In this document: positions 19,603-30,861 of the stretch, piece by piece
How positions within the stretch are numbered: position 1 is the first letter of the stretch
Layout of the letters: each line of letters starts with the position of its first letter
Assembly: GCF_010974825.1 (NCBI RefSeq)
Contig: NZ_JAAILA010000010.1
Location: forward strand, 1 to 64,000
Direction of reading: 5' to 3'
DNA length: 64,000 nucleotides
Source: Aeromonas rivipollensis
GTDB taxonomy: Bacteria > Pseudomonadota > Gammaproteobacteria > Enterobacterales > Aeromonadaceae
Notes under the pieces: model-generated
Databases searched by the model: none
What the model was told of the DNA's origin: nothing
The model's input: the letters and a program-made list of their open reading frames with translations, nothing else
Made by a program: the position numbers and the translations under genes

Positions 19603-20151
19603 TCAGGATGAGGGGGGCAACGAGAGCTGCTTGGCCAGCGCCTGGAAGTGCTGGCTCACCTCGGCCCCGAACAGGGGATCATTGATGGCCCTGTTCTGCC
19701 AGAGCTGCTCGAGTTGACGCCAGTCATCTTCGGTCAGGGAGTCACGCAGATGGGGGAAGATCACCCCCTCCTCGTAGTTCATGTGGGCCTCCTGCTGCTC
19801 GATGAACTGCTCCAGCTTGGCGGTGAACTGCTCAAGCGGAATGACGGCGTCCATCAGTATCATCTCCACCATCTCCTTGAGCTCGGTGCCAGCCACCAGC
19901 AGGCGGGCGTGCTCCTCATGCAGCCGGTTGGCGACCTCCCCCTCCACCACCCTGTATTTCAGGTAGTAGTCATAGATCATGTCCTCCTTGGGGTGATGGA
20001 ACTTGTCGGAGACCTCCCGCAAGTAGTCCACCACGTCCCTGAGCAGGAAATAGCTCACCGGCTGCTCATTGCGGATGGCTGCCAGCTTGTGCTTGAGCAA
20101 CGTCAGCAGCCTGGCGATGTTGAGGTGGTCCTTATGGAGACTGGATAACAT
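19603..20151 (-). CDS. Hemerythrin HHE-domain protein
   Basis: A 182-residue four-helix hemerythrin-like protein. Metal ligands of a di-iron site are visible in order: HKDHLN, FHHPKEDMIYDYY, HEEHARLL and AHMNYEEGVIFPHL. Such proteins bind oxygen or NO or store/repair iron centres; the exact role here is not known. The ATG at 20151 is chosen because AAGGAG lies 5 bases upstream; a GTG two codons earlier overlaps that site. Confidence 0.9.
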   Translation of the reverse strand: MLSSLHKDHLNIARLLTLLKHKLAAIRNEQPVSYFLLRDVVDYLREVSDKFHHPKEDMIYDYYLKYRVVEGEVANRLHEEHARLLVAGTELKEMVEMILMDAVIPLEQFTAKLEQFIEQQEAHMNYEEGVIFPHLRDSLTEDDWRQLEQLWQNRAINDPLFGAEVSQHFQALAKQLSLPPSS

Positions 20152-20317
20152 GAGCACTCCTTGCGCTGAATTGAAAAAGAGACTGTCTCGAGTATACGGT
20201 CATTTATCACCCGAACTTTGCACTCAATCAAGTCAGTTGCAGACAATCCCCGCCCCGGCGATGCAGACAAGCGAGCAAGCCTGCTCGCCCTGGCCACTCG
20301 CAGAGGCGGGAAGAGGG

Positions 20318-21004
20318 TCAGGCCGGCACCGGCTGGTGATGGCAGACCGAGAGCCAGTCGATGGGGCTCATCCCCTGCTGCACCAGCAGGCGGTTTGCCT
20401 CCGAGAAGTGGCCACAGCCGATGAAGCCGCGGTGAGCGGACAATGGGCTGGGATGGGGAGCCGTCAGCACATGGTGACGCGCTCTGTCGATGAAGCGTCC
20501 CTTCTTCTGGGCATGGGCTCCCCACAGCAGGAAGACCACCCCCTGGCAGTGGGAGTTGATCCGCTCTATGACCCTGTCGGTGAAGGTTTCCCAGCCCAGA
20601 TGGGCATGGGAGTGGGCCATGCCCGCCTGCACCGTCAGCACAGTATTGAGCAGCAGCACCCCCTGGGTGGCCCAGGACTCCAGGAAACCGTGACCGGGTG
20701 TGACAAAACCCGGCAGATCCCGCTGCATCTCCTTGTAGATGTTGACCAGGGAGGGAGGCGTGCGCACCCCGGGCAACACGGAGAAGCAGAGGCCGTGGGC
20801 CTGATCCGGCCCGTGATAGGGATCTTGCCCCAGGATCACCACCTTGACACTGTCCAGCTCGGTCAACTTGAAGGCATTGAACACCTCGGTGGCCGGGGGG
20901 TAAATCACCTTGCCCGCTTCCCACTCCTCCCTGACGGTCGCCAGGGTTGCCTTGAAATAGTCCTGCTCTTTCTCAGAACCGATCACATCCTTCCAGGTCA
21001 GCAC
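20318..21004 (-). CDS. ung: Uracil-DNA glycosylase
   Basis: A 228-residue family 1 uracil-DNA glycosylase that removes uracil from DNA as the first step of base-excision repair. The catalytic water-activating motif GQDPYHGP, the [11 protein letters not shown] strand and the Leu-loop motif [13 protein letters not shown] are present. The open frame reaches 21133, but the real start is taken as GTG 21004. GAGGAGA lies 5 bases before it, and the protein then begins LTWKDV like E. coli Ung (229 residues). ung is next to grcA, as in E. coli. Confidence 0.95.
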   Translation of the reverse strand: MLTWKDVIGSEKEQDYFKATLATVREEWEAGKVIYPPATEVFNAFKLTELDSVKVVILGQDPYHGPDQAHGLCFSVLPGVRTPPSLVNIYKEMQRDLPGFVTPGHGFLESWATQGVLLLNTVLTVQAGMAHSHAHLGWETFTDRVIERINSHCQGVVFLLWGAHAQKKGRFIDRARHHVLTAPHPSPLSAHRGFIGCGHFSEANRLLVQQGMSPIDWLSVCHHQPVPA

Positions 21005-21382
21005 GCCAGTCTCCTCTCTCTGTGAATCCACTACTTCTGGCACCCCAATATCCTCGATGAATGCCGCAAGGGGCTCAGGATAGGGGGCCGGGCAGCAAGA
21101 CGCAACCGCGACTCGGCTCTGGGGGATGGCCACCCCTGCGCCCCTGCGCCCGTCAAAACCCCTGGAACCTGCCTATCGAGGTGATGGTCGATGACCGCAG
21201 CCATCAGCGCCTTGACGGCCGCGCACCTGGCCACCCAGCGAGGTCCTGCCCTGATCTTGTAAGACGCCCGACCCTGACCTTATAAAGAGAATAACGGCTA
21301 AAGATGTAGTTAAATTACTAGATATACCCAATAAAAAATGCATAATTCATATATCTTACAAAATCATAAAAATGATCTATTT
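21005..21382. other. Intergenic region between ung and the grcA control region
   Basis: About 380 bp. The ung-proximal part is GC-rich with only shadow frames; from about 21290 onward it becomes strongly AT-rich. I see no gene or known RNA here. The AT-rich tract leads into the tandem FNR boxes. Confidence 0.4.
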
Positions 21383-21478
21383 TTGATTAATCTCAATGAA
21401 TTAATCCCTTTCCTCGCGCGCAAAATGCGTCTTTATTGATTTGGATCAATTTTTGTATTATTACCATCGTGGTATATA
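21383..21478 (+). promoter_or_regulatory. grcA promoter with tandem FNR boxes
   Basis: A perfect FNR box TTGAT-TTGG-ATCAA at 21436-21449 and a near-perfect one TTGAT-TAAT-CTCAA at 21383-21396, centres 53 bp apart. A -10 element TATATA lies at 21473-21478. This puts the near box close to -41.5, a class II activator position. E. coli yfiD has FNR sites at -40.5 and -93.5, the same 53-bp separation. Confidence 0.85.
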
Positions 21479-21601
21479 TGACCCCAACGAAGTAAAGGTG
21501 TAAGGCAAGGCCCCGTTAAATCATCCCGTCATCAAGGTGGTTTAAAAACATCAGGGTAATGTGCTTACCGTTGAATCCGCTTTCCTATGAGGAGTCATAC
21601 C

Positions 21602-21982
21602 ATGATCAAGGGCATCCAAATCACCCAGTCCGCCAACGCCGCACTGCTGAACTCTTTCTGGCTGCTGGATGAAGAGAAGCAGCAAGCTCGCTGCATCTGC
21701 GCCAAGGGCGACAGCTTCGTCGCCGATCAGGAAGTCGCACTGTCCGACCTGGGCCAGTTCGAATACCGTGAACTGCCGGTCCAGACCGAACCCGTGGTCG
21801 AGGGTGGTCAACACCTGAACGTCAACGTGCTGCGCCGTGAGACCCTGGAAGACGCCATCGCCAATCCGGAGAAATACCCGCAGCTGACCATCCGCGTGTC
21901 CGGTTACGCAGTGCGTTTCAACGCCCTGACCCCGGAACAGCAGCGTGATGTGGTCACCCGCACCTTCACCCAGAGCCTGTAA
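21602..21982 (+). CDS. grcA: Autonomous glycyl radical cofactor GrcA (YfiD)
   Basis: A 126-residue stress-induced glycyl radical protein that restores activity to pyruvate formate-lyase whose own radical domain has been cleaved by oxygen. It resembles the C-terminal domain of Pfl[21 protein letters not shown], then the glycyl radical loop RVSGYAVRF with its Gly, and [16 protein letters not shown]. Length agrees with E. coli GrcA (127). GAGGAG lies upstream of the ATG. Tandem FNR boxes indicate anaerobic or microaerobic induction. Confidence 0.97.
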   Translation: MIKGIQITQSANAALLNSFWLLDEEKQQARCICAKGDSFVADQEVALSDLGQFEYRELPVQTEPVVEGGQHLNVNVLRRETLEDAIANPEKYPQLTIRVSGYAVRFNALTPEQQRDVVTRTFTQSL

Positions 21983-22008
21983 TTCCCTCTGCGGTCATCT
22001 GCACCATG

Positions 22009-22035
22009 AAAAACGGCCCACTCGGGCCGTTTTTT
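22009..22035. terminator. Bidirectional terminator between grcA and dctA
   Basis: An 11-bp stem AAAAACGGCCC / GGGCCGTTTTT with a 4-base loop and U-runs on both strands. Confidence 0.9.
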
Positions 22036-22087
22036 ATGGGCAAGCCACAGTGCCTGCCCATCTCTCCTTGCAGACCGCGCCTGTCGG

Positions 22088-23371
22088 CTATCCGTGCTGG
22101 TCGACCTTCTGCACGGCGACCGGGTTGGCAAGCACCTCGTTCATCTTCTGCTCGTCGAGCTGATCGCAATAACGCGCCACCACCAGAGTCGCCACGCCGT
22201 TGCCAATGAGGTTGGTCAGGGCCCGCGCCTCCGACATGAAGCGATCTATCCCCAGGATCAGCGCCAGCCCGGCGAGTGGCAGGTGCCCCACCGCCGAGAT
22301 GGTGGCCGCCAGCACGATGAAGCCGCTGCCGGTGACCCCGGCCGCCCCCTTGGAGGAGATGAGCAGCACCACCAGCAGGGTGAGCTGCTGGAACAGATCC
22401 AGCGGCGTATTGGTCGCCTGGGCGATGAAGACGGCCGCCATGGTCAGGTAGATGGAGGTGCCATCCAGGTTGAAGGAGTAACCGGTCGGGATCACCAGGC
22501 CCACCACCGACTTCTTGCAGCCGAGCGCCTCCATCTTCACCAGCATGCGCGGCAATACGGATTCGGAAGAGGAGGTACCCAGCACGATCAGCAGCTCTTC
22601 CCGGATGTAGGAAATAAAGCGCACTATGCTGAAGCCATTTGCCCTGGCAATGCTGCCCAGCACCATGAAGATGAATAGCAGACAGGTCACATAGAAGCAG
22701 GCAATTAACTGACCGAGCTGAACCAGCGAGCCGATCCCATATTTCCCTATGGTAAAGGCCATGGCACCAAAGGCGCCAACCGGTGCCAATTTCATGATCA
22801 TGTTGATGATGCCGAAAATAACCTGGGAGAAGCTGTCGATCATATTGAAGACTAATTTCCCCTTCTCGCCGATATGGTGCAGGGAGAAGCCAAACAGCAC
22901 CGCAAACAGCAACACCTGAAGAATGTTGCCGCTGGCAAAGGCGCCGATCACGCTGCCCGGGATCACATCAAGCAGGAAGGCGATGATGCCCTGCGACTTG
23001 GCTTGCTCGGCATAGGCCGAGATGGAACTGGCATCCAGCGTGGCGGGATCCACGTTCATGCCGACCCCGGGTTGCAGCAGGTTCACCACGCACAGCCCGA
23101 TGACCAGGGCTATGGTGCTCACCACTTCAAAGTAGAGCAGCGCTATGGCACCGGTTTTCCCCACCGCCTTCATGCTCTCCATGCCGGCGATGCCGGTCAC
23201 TACGGTGCAGAAAATAACGGGGGCAATGATCATCTTGATTAATTTCACGAAACCATCACCCAGTGGCTTCATATCAGCCCCGAGGTCGGGATAGACATGT
23301 CCCAGAAATACCCCCAGGGTGATCGCAAGCAGCACCTGGAAATAAAGGCTGCTGAATACTTTCTTGTGCAT
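22088..23371 (-). CDS. dctA: C4-dicarboxylate transporter DctA
   Basis: A 427-residue dicarboxylate/amino acid:cation symporter that takes up succinate, fumarate and malate under aerobic conditions. It is nearly co-linear with E. coli DctA (428). Matching segments include [32 protein letters not shown] (the serine-rich re-entrant loop), [19 protein letters not shown], and [19 protein letters not shown]. The start [12 protein letters not shown] follows AGGA by 8 bases. It converges on grcA across a shared terminator. Confidence 0.95.
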   Translation of the reverse strand: MHKKVFSSLYFQVLLAITLGVFLGHVYPDLGADMKPLGDGFVKLIKMIIAPVIFCTVVTGIAGMESMKAVGKTGAIALLYFEVVSTIALVIGLCVVNLLQPGVGMNVDPATLDASSISAYAEQAKSQGIIAFLLDVIPGSVIGAFASGNILQVLLFAVLFGFSLHHIGEKGKLVFNMIDSFSQVIFGIINMIMKLAPVGAFGAMAFTIGKYGIGSLVQLGQLIACFYVTCLLFIFMVLGSIARANGFSIVRFISYIREELLIVLGTSSSESVLPRMLVKMEALGCKKSVVGLVIPTGYSFNLDGTSIYLTMAAVFIAQATNTPLDLFQQLTLLVVLLISSKGAAGVTGSGFIVLAATISAVGHLPLAGLALILGIDRFMSEARALTNLIGNGVATLVVARYCDQLDEQKMNEVLANPVAVQKVDQHG

Positions 23372-23621
23372 GATTAACGTCCTGTTAATTAATTGACATC
23401 TCATATGGCAGAAATAGGCATGCAGGGAGCCGTCACGAGAAAATATCCTTCTCTCGCCGGCGTCATGCTATTTCATCATCGCAACGGCGCCACTTTCACA
23501 CGTTATAAGAAGCAATTAAGAGACATCAATCACACAACATATTTAACATCATTAACACCACAGCAACCGAGATATAGTTGGTCGACGATGTATTTAAGAC
23601 CCTATTGAAAACATTCTGGAT
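23372..23621. other. dctA upstream region
   Basis: About 250 bp between the dctA start and the kdsA terminator. No gene is supported. A TCACACA half-site occurs, but I found no complete CRP palindrome. It presumably contains the dctA promoter. Confidence 0.35.
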
Positions 23622-23647
23622 AAAAAAATGCCCCGCATGGCGGGGCA
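23622..23647 (-). terminator. Intrinsic terminator of the hemA-kdsA operon
   Basis: On the minus strand, TGCCCCGC / GCGGGGCA with a 3-base loop, followed by seven uridines, 28 bp after kdsA. Confidence 0.92.
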
Positions 23648-23675
23648 GCTGGCATCACTAAAGCGGCGTGCTGGA

Positions 23676-25378
<1,703 letters not shown>

Positions 25379-25380
25379 CC

Positions 25381-25764
25381 CTAACCGAACAGGCTGGCCT
25401 GTTTCAAGACAGCAAGCTTGGCGATAAAGAAGATCCACCCCAGGGCGCCCAAGAAGGCAAACCAGCGGATGCTGTTGCTGCGTGCCAGCCGCAGCGCCAT
25501 CATGCCGAGGAAGGCCACCGCCAGCACGGCGCTCAGCTTCTCGCTGAGCCAGGGGATCCCATTGTTGAGGGGATTGAGATCCAGCACCATGCACAGCAGC
25601 ACGCCAGAGAGCACCACCAGGCCATTGAGCCAGCCGCTGGCCTGCAGCACCCGGCCGTTACGGGCAAGAATGGAGCCGGTTTGGGCCCAGTAAAAGCGCA
25701 GCATGAACATCAGCACGGCCCCGGCAATCAGGGTGAGGTGCAGATGTTTGAGAGCAACATACAT
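25381..25764 (-). CDS. sirB2: SirB2 family inner-membrane protein
   Basis: A 127-residue integral membrane protein of the SirB/YchQ family with four predicted helices (about residues 8-27, 45-62, 74-92 and 99-117). The N-terminal ALKHLHLTL and LRFYWAQTGS segments are typical. The name comes from a Salmonella invasion-gene locus, but the activity is unknown. AAGGA precedes the chosen ATG. It lies 41 bp after prmC and 2 bp before sirB1. Confidence 0.9.
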   Translation of the reverse strand: MYVALKHLHLTLIAGAVLMFMLRFYWAQTGSILARNGRVLQASGWLNGLVVLSGVLLCMVLDLNPLNNGIPWLSEKLSAVLAVAFLGMMALRLARSNSIRWFAFLGALGWIFFIAKLAVLKQASLFG

Positions 25765-25805
25765 ATGGTTTCCTTGCACAGGGGCGGACAGTTCCGCCCG
25801 TCATA

Positions 25806-26645
25806 TCACTGAGCCAGGCGCCCCAGGGTCACCCGCTCGTTATCCCCATAATCCCGCACGGTTTCCACCTGGCAGTAGCCCTGTTGCAGCAGAAGCTGAC
25901 GCACCAATGCCCCCTGCTCCCAACCGTGCTCCAGCAAGAGCCAGCCCCCCGGACACAGATGGGCGAGGGCACCGGCGACTATCAGGCGAATGTCCGCCAG
26001 CCCCTGCTCGTCCGCCACCAGGGCGGAGCGGGGCTCGAAGCGCACGTCCCCCTCCTCCAGATGGGGATCAGCCCCGTCGATATAGGGCGGATTGGAGACG
26101 ATCATCGCAAAACGTGGCGCATCCGACAGGGGCTCGAACCAGCTGCCGTCCCGCACTTCTATGGGCAACCCCAGCGCGGCGCTGTTGGCGCGGGCCAGGG
26201 CGGCGGCATCCGGCATCCGATCCACCGCCCATACATCGGCATCGGGCCGCTCGGACTTGAGCGCCAGCGCAATAGCGCCGGTGCCGGTTCCCAGATCCAG
26301 CAGGGCACAGGGGCCGGCAGGCAGGCGCGCCAGCGCCTGCTCCACCAGCACCTCGGTGTCGGGGCGCGGGATCAGGGTGGCCGGGCTCACCTTGAGGGGC
26401 AGCGACCAGAACTCCCGCTCGCCGATGAGGTGGGCTATGGGCTCACCGGCCAGGCGGCGGTCAAGCCAGGCTTGCAGTGTGGCCTGCTGGGCGGCATCGA
26501 GCTCGCGCTCCGGCCAGGTCATCAGGTAACTGCGCCGGCAAGCCAGCAGATGGCAGAGCAGCGCATCGGCGTCGGCACGGGGGGATTCACCCTCGGCCAA
26601 CGTCGCCATGATATGGGCACGAGCCTGCTGGATCTGCATGGGCAT
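25806..26645 (-). CDS. prmC: Peptide chain release factor N5-glutamine methyltransferase
   Basis: A 279-residue SAM-dependent methyltransferase (PrmC/HemK) that methylates the glutamine of the GGQ motif in release factors. Features: an N-terminal helical substrate-recognition domain, the SAM-binding LLDLGTGTGAIALAL loop and the NPPYID catalytic motif that holds the target glutamine. Its start overlaps the prfA stop codon (TGATG), so it is translationally coupled to its substrate's gene. Confidence 0.96.
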   Translation of the reverse strand: MPMQIQQARAHIMATLAEGESPRADADALLCHLLACRRSYLMTWPERELDAAQQATLQAWLDRRLAGEPIAHLIGEREFWSLPLKVSPATLIPRPDTEVLVEQALARLPAGPCALLDLGTGTGAIALALKSERPDADVWAVDRMPDAAALARANSAALGLPIEVRDGSWFEPLSDAPRFAMIVSNPPYIDGADPHLEEGDVRFEPRSALVADEQGLADIRLIVAGALAHLCPGGWLLLEHGWEQGALVRQLLLQQGYCQVETVRDYGDNERVTLGRLAQ

Positions 26646-27733
26646 CAGTTGCTCTCGGCCAGGGAGGCGAGCTGATCCGCCTGATACTCCTGCACCAGCG
26701 GGGTAATGACGCAATCCAGATCCCCTTCGAGGATCTCCCCCAGACGATAGAGGGTGAGGTTGATGCGGTGCTCGGAGAGGCGCCCCTGGGGGTAGTTGTA
26801 GGTGCGGATGCGCTCGGAGCGATCCCCTGAGCCCACCAGGTTGCGGCGGGTGCTCTGCTCGGCGGCGCGGTGGCGCTCGTCCTCGGCCGCCTGCAGGCGG
26901 GCGGAGAGCACCGACATCGCCTTGGCACGGTTCTTGTGCTGGGAGCGCTCATCCTGGCACTCCACCACCAGGCCGGTGGGCAGGTGGGTGATGCGGATGG
27001 CGGAGTCGGTCTTGTTGACGTGCTGACCACCGGCCCCGGAGGCGCGGAAGGTGTCGATCTTCAGCTCGGAGGGGTTGATCTCGATCTGTTCGGCTTCCGG
27101 CACTTCCGGCAGCACGGCCACGGTACAGGCGGAGGTGTGCACCCGGCCCTGGGATTCGGTCTCGGGGACCCGCTGCACCCTGTGGCCGCCGGATTCAAAC
27201 TTGAGGCGGCCGTAGACGTGCTCGCCGTCCACCTTGGCAATCACCTCCTTGTAGCCGCCGTGCTCGCCGTCGTTGCAGCTGACGATGGAGACGCGCCAGC
27301 CCTGGCGCTCGGCATAACGGGAGTACATGCGGAACAGATCCCCGGCGAAGATGGCCGCCTCGTCACCACCGGCGCCGGCGCGGATCTCCAGGTAGCAGTT
27401 GTTGTCATCCTTGGGGTCGCGCGGCAGCAGCATCACCTGCAGAGCCTGCTCCTGCTCCTCTAAGGTCGCCTTGGCGAGCGGCAGCTCCTCCTGCGCCATC
27501 TCGCGCAGGTCGGCGTCGTCCTCTTCCAGCATCATCTTGGTGGTCTCGAGGTTCTCCTCGGCCTGACGGAAGCGCTGGAAGGCATGCACTATGTCTTCGA
27601 GCTGGGCATATTCCCGGGTCAGGGCACGGTATCTGTCCTGATCCGAGGCGACCCCGGGCTCGCCGAGCAGGGCCTGTACTTCTTCGTGGCGCTCGATGAG
27701 GCCTTCCAGCTTTCTGATCAATGACGGGTTCAT
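26645..27733 (-). CDS. prfA: Peptide chain release factor 1
   Basis: A 362-residue class I release factor recognising UAA and UAG. The codon-recognition PxT motif reads PET in [13 protein letters not shown], and the catalytic GGQ lies in [16 protein letters not shown]. The SHRVDLT-type region near the end is represented by [12 protein letters not shown]. Length is close to E. coli RF1 (360). It lies 51 bp after hemA and overlaps prmC, which modifies it. Confidence 0.98.
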   Translation of the reverse strand: MNPSLIRKLEGLIERHEEVQALLGEPGVASDQDRYRALTREYAQLEDIVHAFQRFRQAEENLETTKMMLEEDDADLREMAQEELPLAKATLEEQEQALQVMLLPRDPKDDNNCYLEIRAGAGGDEAAIFAGDLFRMYSRYAERQGWRVSIVSCNDGEHGGYKEVIAKVDGEHVYGRLKFESGGHRVQRVPETESQGRVHTSACTVAVLPEVPEAEQIEINPSELKIDTFRASGAGGQHVNKTDSAIRITHLPTGLVVECQDERSQHKNRAKAMSVLSARLQAAEDERHRAAEQSTRRNLVGSGDRSERIRTYNYPQGRLSEHRINLTLYRLGEILEGDLDCVITPLVQEYQADQLASLAESN

Positions 27734-27784
27734 AAATCTTGTGTTCTCGATGGAGGACGGGACAACCGGCAGGTTGCCCGAAAA

Positions 27785-29044
27785 TTATGACTCTTGTGAC
27801 AATCCCAGCACCTGACGCAGTTGGGACAGCTTGTGGGTGTCCCCCTGGGCTGCGGCCTGGCGCAGGGCCTGGGTCGGTGCGTGGATCAACTTGTTGGTGA
27901 GGCGGTGAGCCAGGGCCTTGAGGGCCTGCTCGGCATTCTCGCCCTGTTGCAGGGCCAGCAGGGCACGCTGCAACTCTTCATCCGCCACCTGTTGGGATTG
28001 GTGGCGATAATCGCGAATGAGGTCCACAGAGTGCTGGCTGCGGTACCAGCCCATGAAGTCGCCCTGCTCTTCCTGCACTATGAGCTCGGCCTCGGCGGCC
28101 GCCCGCTTGCGGGTCTCGAGGTTTTGCTCGATGATGCCCTGCAGGTCATCCACAGTGTAGAGATAGGCGTCGGAGAGCTCGTCCACCTCGGCTTCGATGT
28201 CGCGGGGCACGGCTATGTCCACCAGGAACATGGGCCTGAAACGACGGGCCTTGAGGGCGCGCTCCACCATGCCCTTGCCGATGATGGGCAGGGGACTGGC
28301 GGTGGAGCTGATGACGATGTCCGCCTCGTGCAGGTAGTCCGGGATCTCTTCGAGCGTCATCACCTGGGCACCGAACTCCTCGGCCAGCAGCTGGGCCCGC
28401 TGCAGGGTGCGGTTCGCCACCATCATCTGGGTGACGTTCTGCTCGCGCAGGTGGCGGGCCACCAGCTCTATGGTTTCGCCCGCCCCCACCAGCAGCACCT
28501 TGGTCTGGGAGAGATCGGAGAAGATGCGGCGGGCCAGGCTCACGGCGGCGAAGGCCACCGACACGGCGCTGGCGCCGATCTCGGTGTCGGTACGCACTCG
28601 TTTTGCCACCGAGAAGGATTTCTGGAACAGGCGCTCCAGGGATCCCTTCACCGCTTCCGCCTGCTGGGCGTGGGCGTAGGACTGCTTGATCTGCCCCAGG
28701 ATCTGCGGCTCTCCCAGCACCAGGGAGTCGAGCCCGCAGGCGACCCGCATCAGGTGGCGCACCGCCTCCTCGTCCTGGTGGCGGTAGATGGCGGAGACCA
28801 CCTCGCTCGCATCCAGCTGGTGGAACCGCTGCAGCCAGCTCAGCACCTGCTCCCCCTGCCCTTGCTCCAGGCTGCAATACAGCTCGGTTCGATTGCAGGT
28901 GGAGACGATCACCGCCTCGCTGACACCGGGCTGCTCCACCAGCTCACGCAAGGCGCGATCGATGCAGTCCGGGCCAAATGCGACCCGTTCCCGCAAGGCG
29001 ACACTGGCGGTGTTGTGGTTGATTCCGAGGGCAAGCAGACTCAT
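27785..29044 (-). CDS. hemA: Glutamyl-tRNA reductase
   Basis: A 419-residue NADPH-dependent enzyme that reduces glutamyl-tRNA-Glu to glutamate-1-semialdehyde, the first committed step of tetrapyrrole synthesis by the C5 path. The catalytic Cys is in [11 protein letters not shown] (about 50). [15 protein letters not shown] at the N-terminus, [13 protein letters not shown] and the Rossmann motif [17 protein letters not shown] are typical. Start MSLLALG agrees with E. coli HemA (418). It is the first gene of the operon and is divergent from lolB. Confidence 0.97.
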   Translation of the reverse strand: MSLLALGINHNTASVALRERVAFGPDCIDRALRELVEQPGVSEAVIVSTCNRTELYCSLEQGQGEQVLSWLQRFHQLDASEVVSAIYRHQDEEAVRHLMRVACGLDSLVLGEPQILGQIKQSYAHAQQAEAVKGSLERLFQKSFSVAKRVRTDTEIGASAVSVAFAAVSLARRIFSDLSQTKVLLVGAGETIELVARHLREQNVTQMMVANRTLQRAQLLAEEFGAQVMTLEEIPDYLHEADIVISSTASPLPIIGKGMVERALKARRFRPMFLVDIAVPRDIEAEVDELSDAYLYTVDDLQGIIEQNLETRKRAAAEAELIVQEEQGDFMGWYRSQHSVDLIRDYRHQSQQVADEELQRALLALQQGENAEQALKALAHRLTNKLIHAPTQALRQAAAQGDTHKLSQLRQVLGLSQES

Positions 29045-29169
29045 GGGTGGGTGATGATCGTTTCGTGCACAGGGTATGAAGGCCGACAATTGTACGAGAA
29101 AGGGTAAGTCTTTAAAAGCGATACGGCCGCCCCTTATACTGTGGCAAATCTCATATCCGGAGCACGACC

Positions 29170-29748
29170 TTGTTCTTGCGTATCTTCTCCCTCGCCTGCC
29201 TGCTGGTACTGGCCGGCTGTACCACCACTCAACCCCAGCGGGATCAGGTCAACTGGCAGCAGGAACGTGCCCGTCTCGAGCAGTTGACCCACTGGGAGCT
29301 GTCGGGCAAGATGGCCATCATCACCGCCCGCCAGAAGGGCAGCGCCCGCCTCAACTGGCAGCAGAACGGCGACGACTATCGCCTCAACCTCACCAGCCTC
29401 ATCGGCACCCATATCCTGGAGCTCTCCCGCAGCAAGGGGGAGATCACCCTGACCGACAACGAAGGCAAGGTGCACCAGAGCCAGGATGCAGAGGCCCTGG
29501 TCTATCAGCTCACCGGCTGGAATATTCCTGTCACCGGGCTGCCGGAGTGGATCAAGGGGCTGCCGGGTGAGGCCGAATTCGAGCTCAACCCCGACGCCAG
29601 CCTGGCCTCGGTGCGCGACGGCCAGTGGCAGATCGTCTATGGGGACTACCGGGATCAGGACAACTACCGGCTGCCCCACCTGCTGACCATGACGGGCCAG
29701 GGCAGCCGCCTCAAGTTGCAGATCAACCAATGGACCCTGGCGCCATGA
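29170..29748 (+). CDS. lolB: Outer membrane lipoprotein LolB
   Basis: A 192-residue outer-membrane lipoprotein that receives lipoproteins from LolA and inserts them in the outer membrane. The signal peptide ends in the lipobox LAGC (Cys at about 17). Mature motifs include [30 protein letters not shown] and [10 protein letters not shown]. The start is TTG at 29170, with CCGGAG 8 bases upstream; a second TTG lies two codons later. Its stop overlaps the ispE start (ATGATG). Confidence 0.94.
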   Translation: MFLRIFSLACLLVLAGCTTTQPQRDQVNWQQERARLEQLTHWELSGKMAIITARQKGSARLNWQQNGDDYRLNLTSLIGTHILELSRSKGEITLTDNEGKVHQSQDAEALVYQLTGWNIPVTGLPEWIKGLPGEAEFELNPDASLASVRDGQWQIVYGDYRDQDNYRLPHLLTMTGQGSRLKLQINQWTLAP

Positions 29749-30635
29749 TGCAGGATACCATCCGGCAGGCGCCGATCCGCTGGCCGGCGCCAGCCAAGCT
29801 CAACCTCTTCCTGCACGTCAACGGCCGCCGTCCCGACGGCTATCACGAGCTGCAGACCCTGTTCATCTTCCTCAATCACGGCGACTGGCTGGAGTTTGAC
29901 CCCCTGCCGGGAACCAGCCTGCTCACCCTGAGTCCTGCCATCCCTGGGGTGCCGGATGAACAGAATCTCATCATCCGTGCCGCCCGCCTGTTGCAGGGGA
30001 GGCTGCCAAGCCCGATGGGGGCCCATATCCGGTTGGAGAAGGTATTGCCCATGGGGGGCGGCATCGGCGGCGGCTCGTCTGACGCGGCCACCACCCTGGT
30101 GGCGCTGAATCATCTCTGGCAGGCAGGCTTGAGTGAAGAGGAGCTGGCGGAACTCGGGGTGCAACTGGGGGCCGACGTGCCGGTGTTCGTGCGCGGCCGT
30201 GCCGCCTTTGCGGAAGGGGTCGGCGAGAAGCTGCAACCGGTCGAGGTGCCGAGCGCCTGGTATCTGGTGCTCAAACCCGATTGTCATGTGGCAACGGCGG
30301 CGGTTTTTCAGGATCCCGAGCTGCCTCGCAACACCCCCAGGATGACATTGCACAACCTGCTGAAAGGGGTGTGGAAAAACGATTGCGAATTGCTGGTGAA
30401 AAAGCGCCACCCCGAGGTTGCCAATGCGCTCGGCTGGTTGCTAGAATACGCGCCGTCAAGAATGACGGGCACTGGCGCCTGCGTCTTTGCTCAATTTGAA
30501 GACGAAGTGGCTGCTCGGAAGGTGTTGGCAAGGGTGCCGGAAGGCTGGGATGGGTTTGTCGCCAAGGGCGAGAACATATCACCACTCTTCGCCACTTTGC
30601 AACAAGTCAGTGATTGGGGTATCGCCAAGCGGTAA
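29745..30635 (+). CDS. ispE: 4-diphosphocytidyl-2-C-methyl-D-erythritol kinase
   Basis: A 296-residue GHMP-family kinase of the MEP isoprenoid pathway. It has [13 protein letters not shown], the ATP-binding [15 protein letters not shown] loop and [12 protein letters not shown]. It overlaps lolB by 4 bases. The family normally ends shortly after a sequence like FVAKG.N.SPL; here about ten extra residues, ending VSDWGIAKR, are encoded by the first 21 bases of the downstream tRNA-Gln gene, which supplies the stop codon. E. coli IspE has 283 residues. Confidence 0.96.
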   Translation: MMQDTIRQAPIRWPAPAKLNLFLHVNGRRPDGYHELQTLFIFLNHGDWLEFDPLPGTSLLTLSPAIPGVPDEQNLIIRAARLLQGRLPSPMGAHIRLEKVLPMGGGIGGGSSDAATTLVALNHLWQAGLSEEELAELGVQLGADVPVFVRGRAAFAEGVGEKLQPVEVPSAWYLVLKPDCHVATAAVFQDPELPRNTPRMTLHNLLKGVWKNDCELLVKKRHPEVANALGWLLEYAPSRMTGTGACVFAQFEDEVAARKVLARVPEGWDGFVAKGENISPLFATLQQVSDWGIAKR

Positions 30636-30689
30636 GGCAGCGGGTTTTGATCTCGCCATTCCTAGGTTCGAATCCTAGTACCCCAGCCA
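30615..30689 (+). tRNA. tRNA-Gln (TTG), overlapping the ispE end
   Basis: A 75-nt cloverleaf with encoded CCA, anticodon TTG at 30647-30649 in loop TTTTGAT, acceptor stem TGGGGTA/TACCCCA. It differs from the clustered copies by one base (CCATTCC rather than CCATCCC). The first 21 nt are also the end of ispE. It lies between ispE and prs. Confidence 0.96.
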
Positions 30690-30787
30690 ATCTGGCATAA
30701 TGGTGCCGAAGGTGACGGCTCTGCTGTCCAGCCGGGTAATCTGGCGCCACCATGAACTTCCAGAGACCTTGTCCGTTATCTTGATAA

Positions 30788-30807
30788 ATCGTTTGCCCCC
30801 AAACGAT
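30788..30807. repeat. Palindrome in the prs leader
   Basis: A perfect 8-bp inverted repeat ATCGTTTG-CCCC-CAAACGAT, 54 bp before the prs start. It is arranged inside-out relative to a PurR operator (ACGCAAAC-GTTTGCGT), so I do not call it a PurR box. A regulatory hairpin or operator is possible. Confidence 0.5.
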
Positions 30808-30861
30808 ACGGGTCTGAATCAGACTCCCCACATACTGGATGCAACCCCGAGGTTTCAAACC

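Noticed and set aside
30780..30810. PurR operator before prs
   Set aside because: The half-sites are inverted relative to the PurR consensus and separated by CCCC, so only a palindrome is reported.
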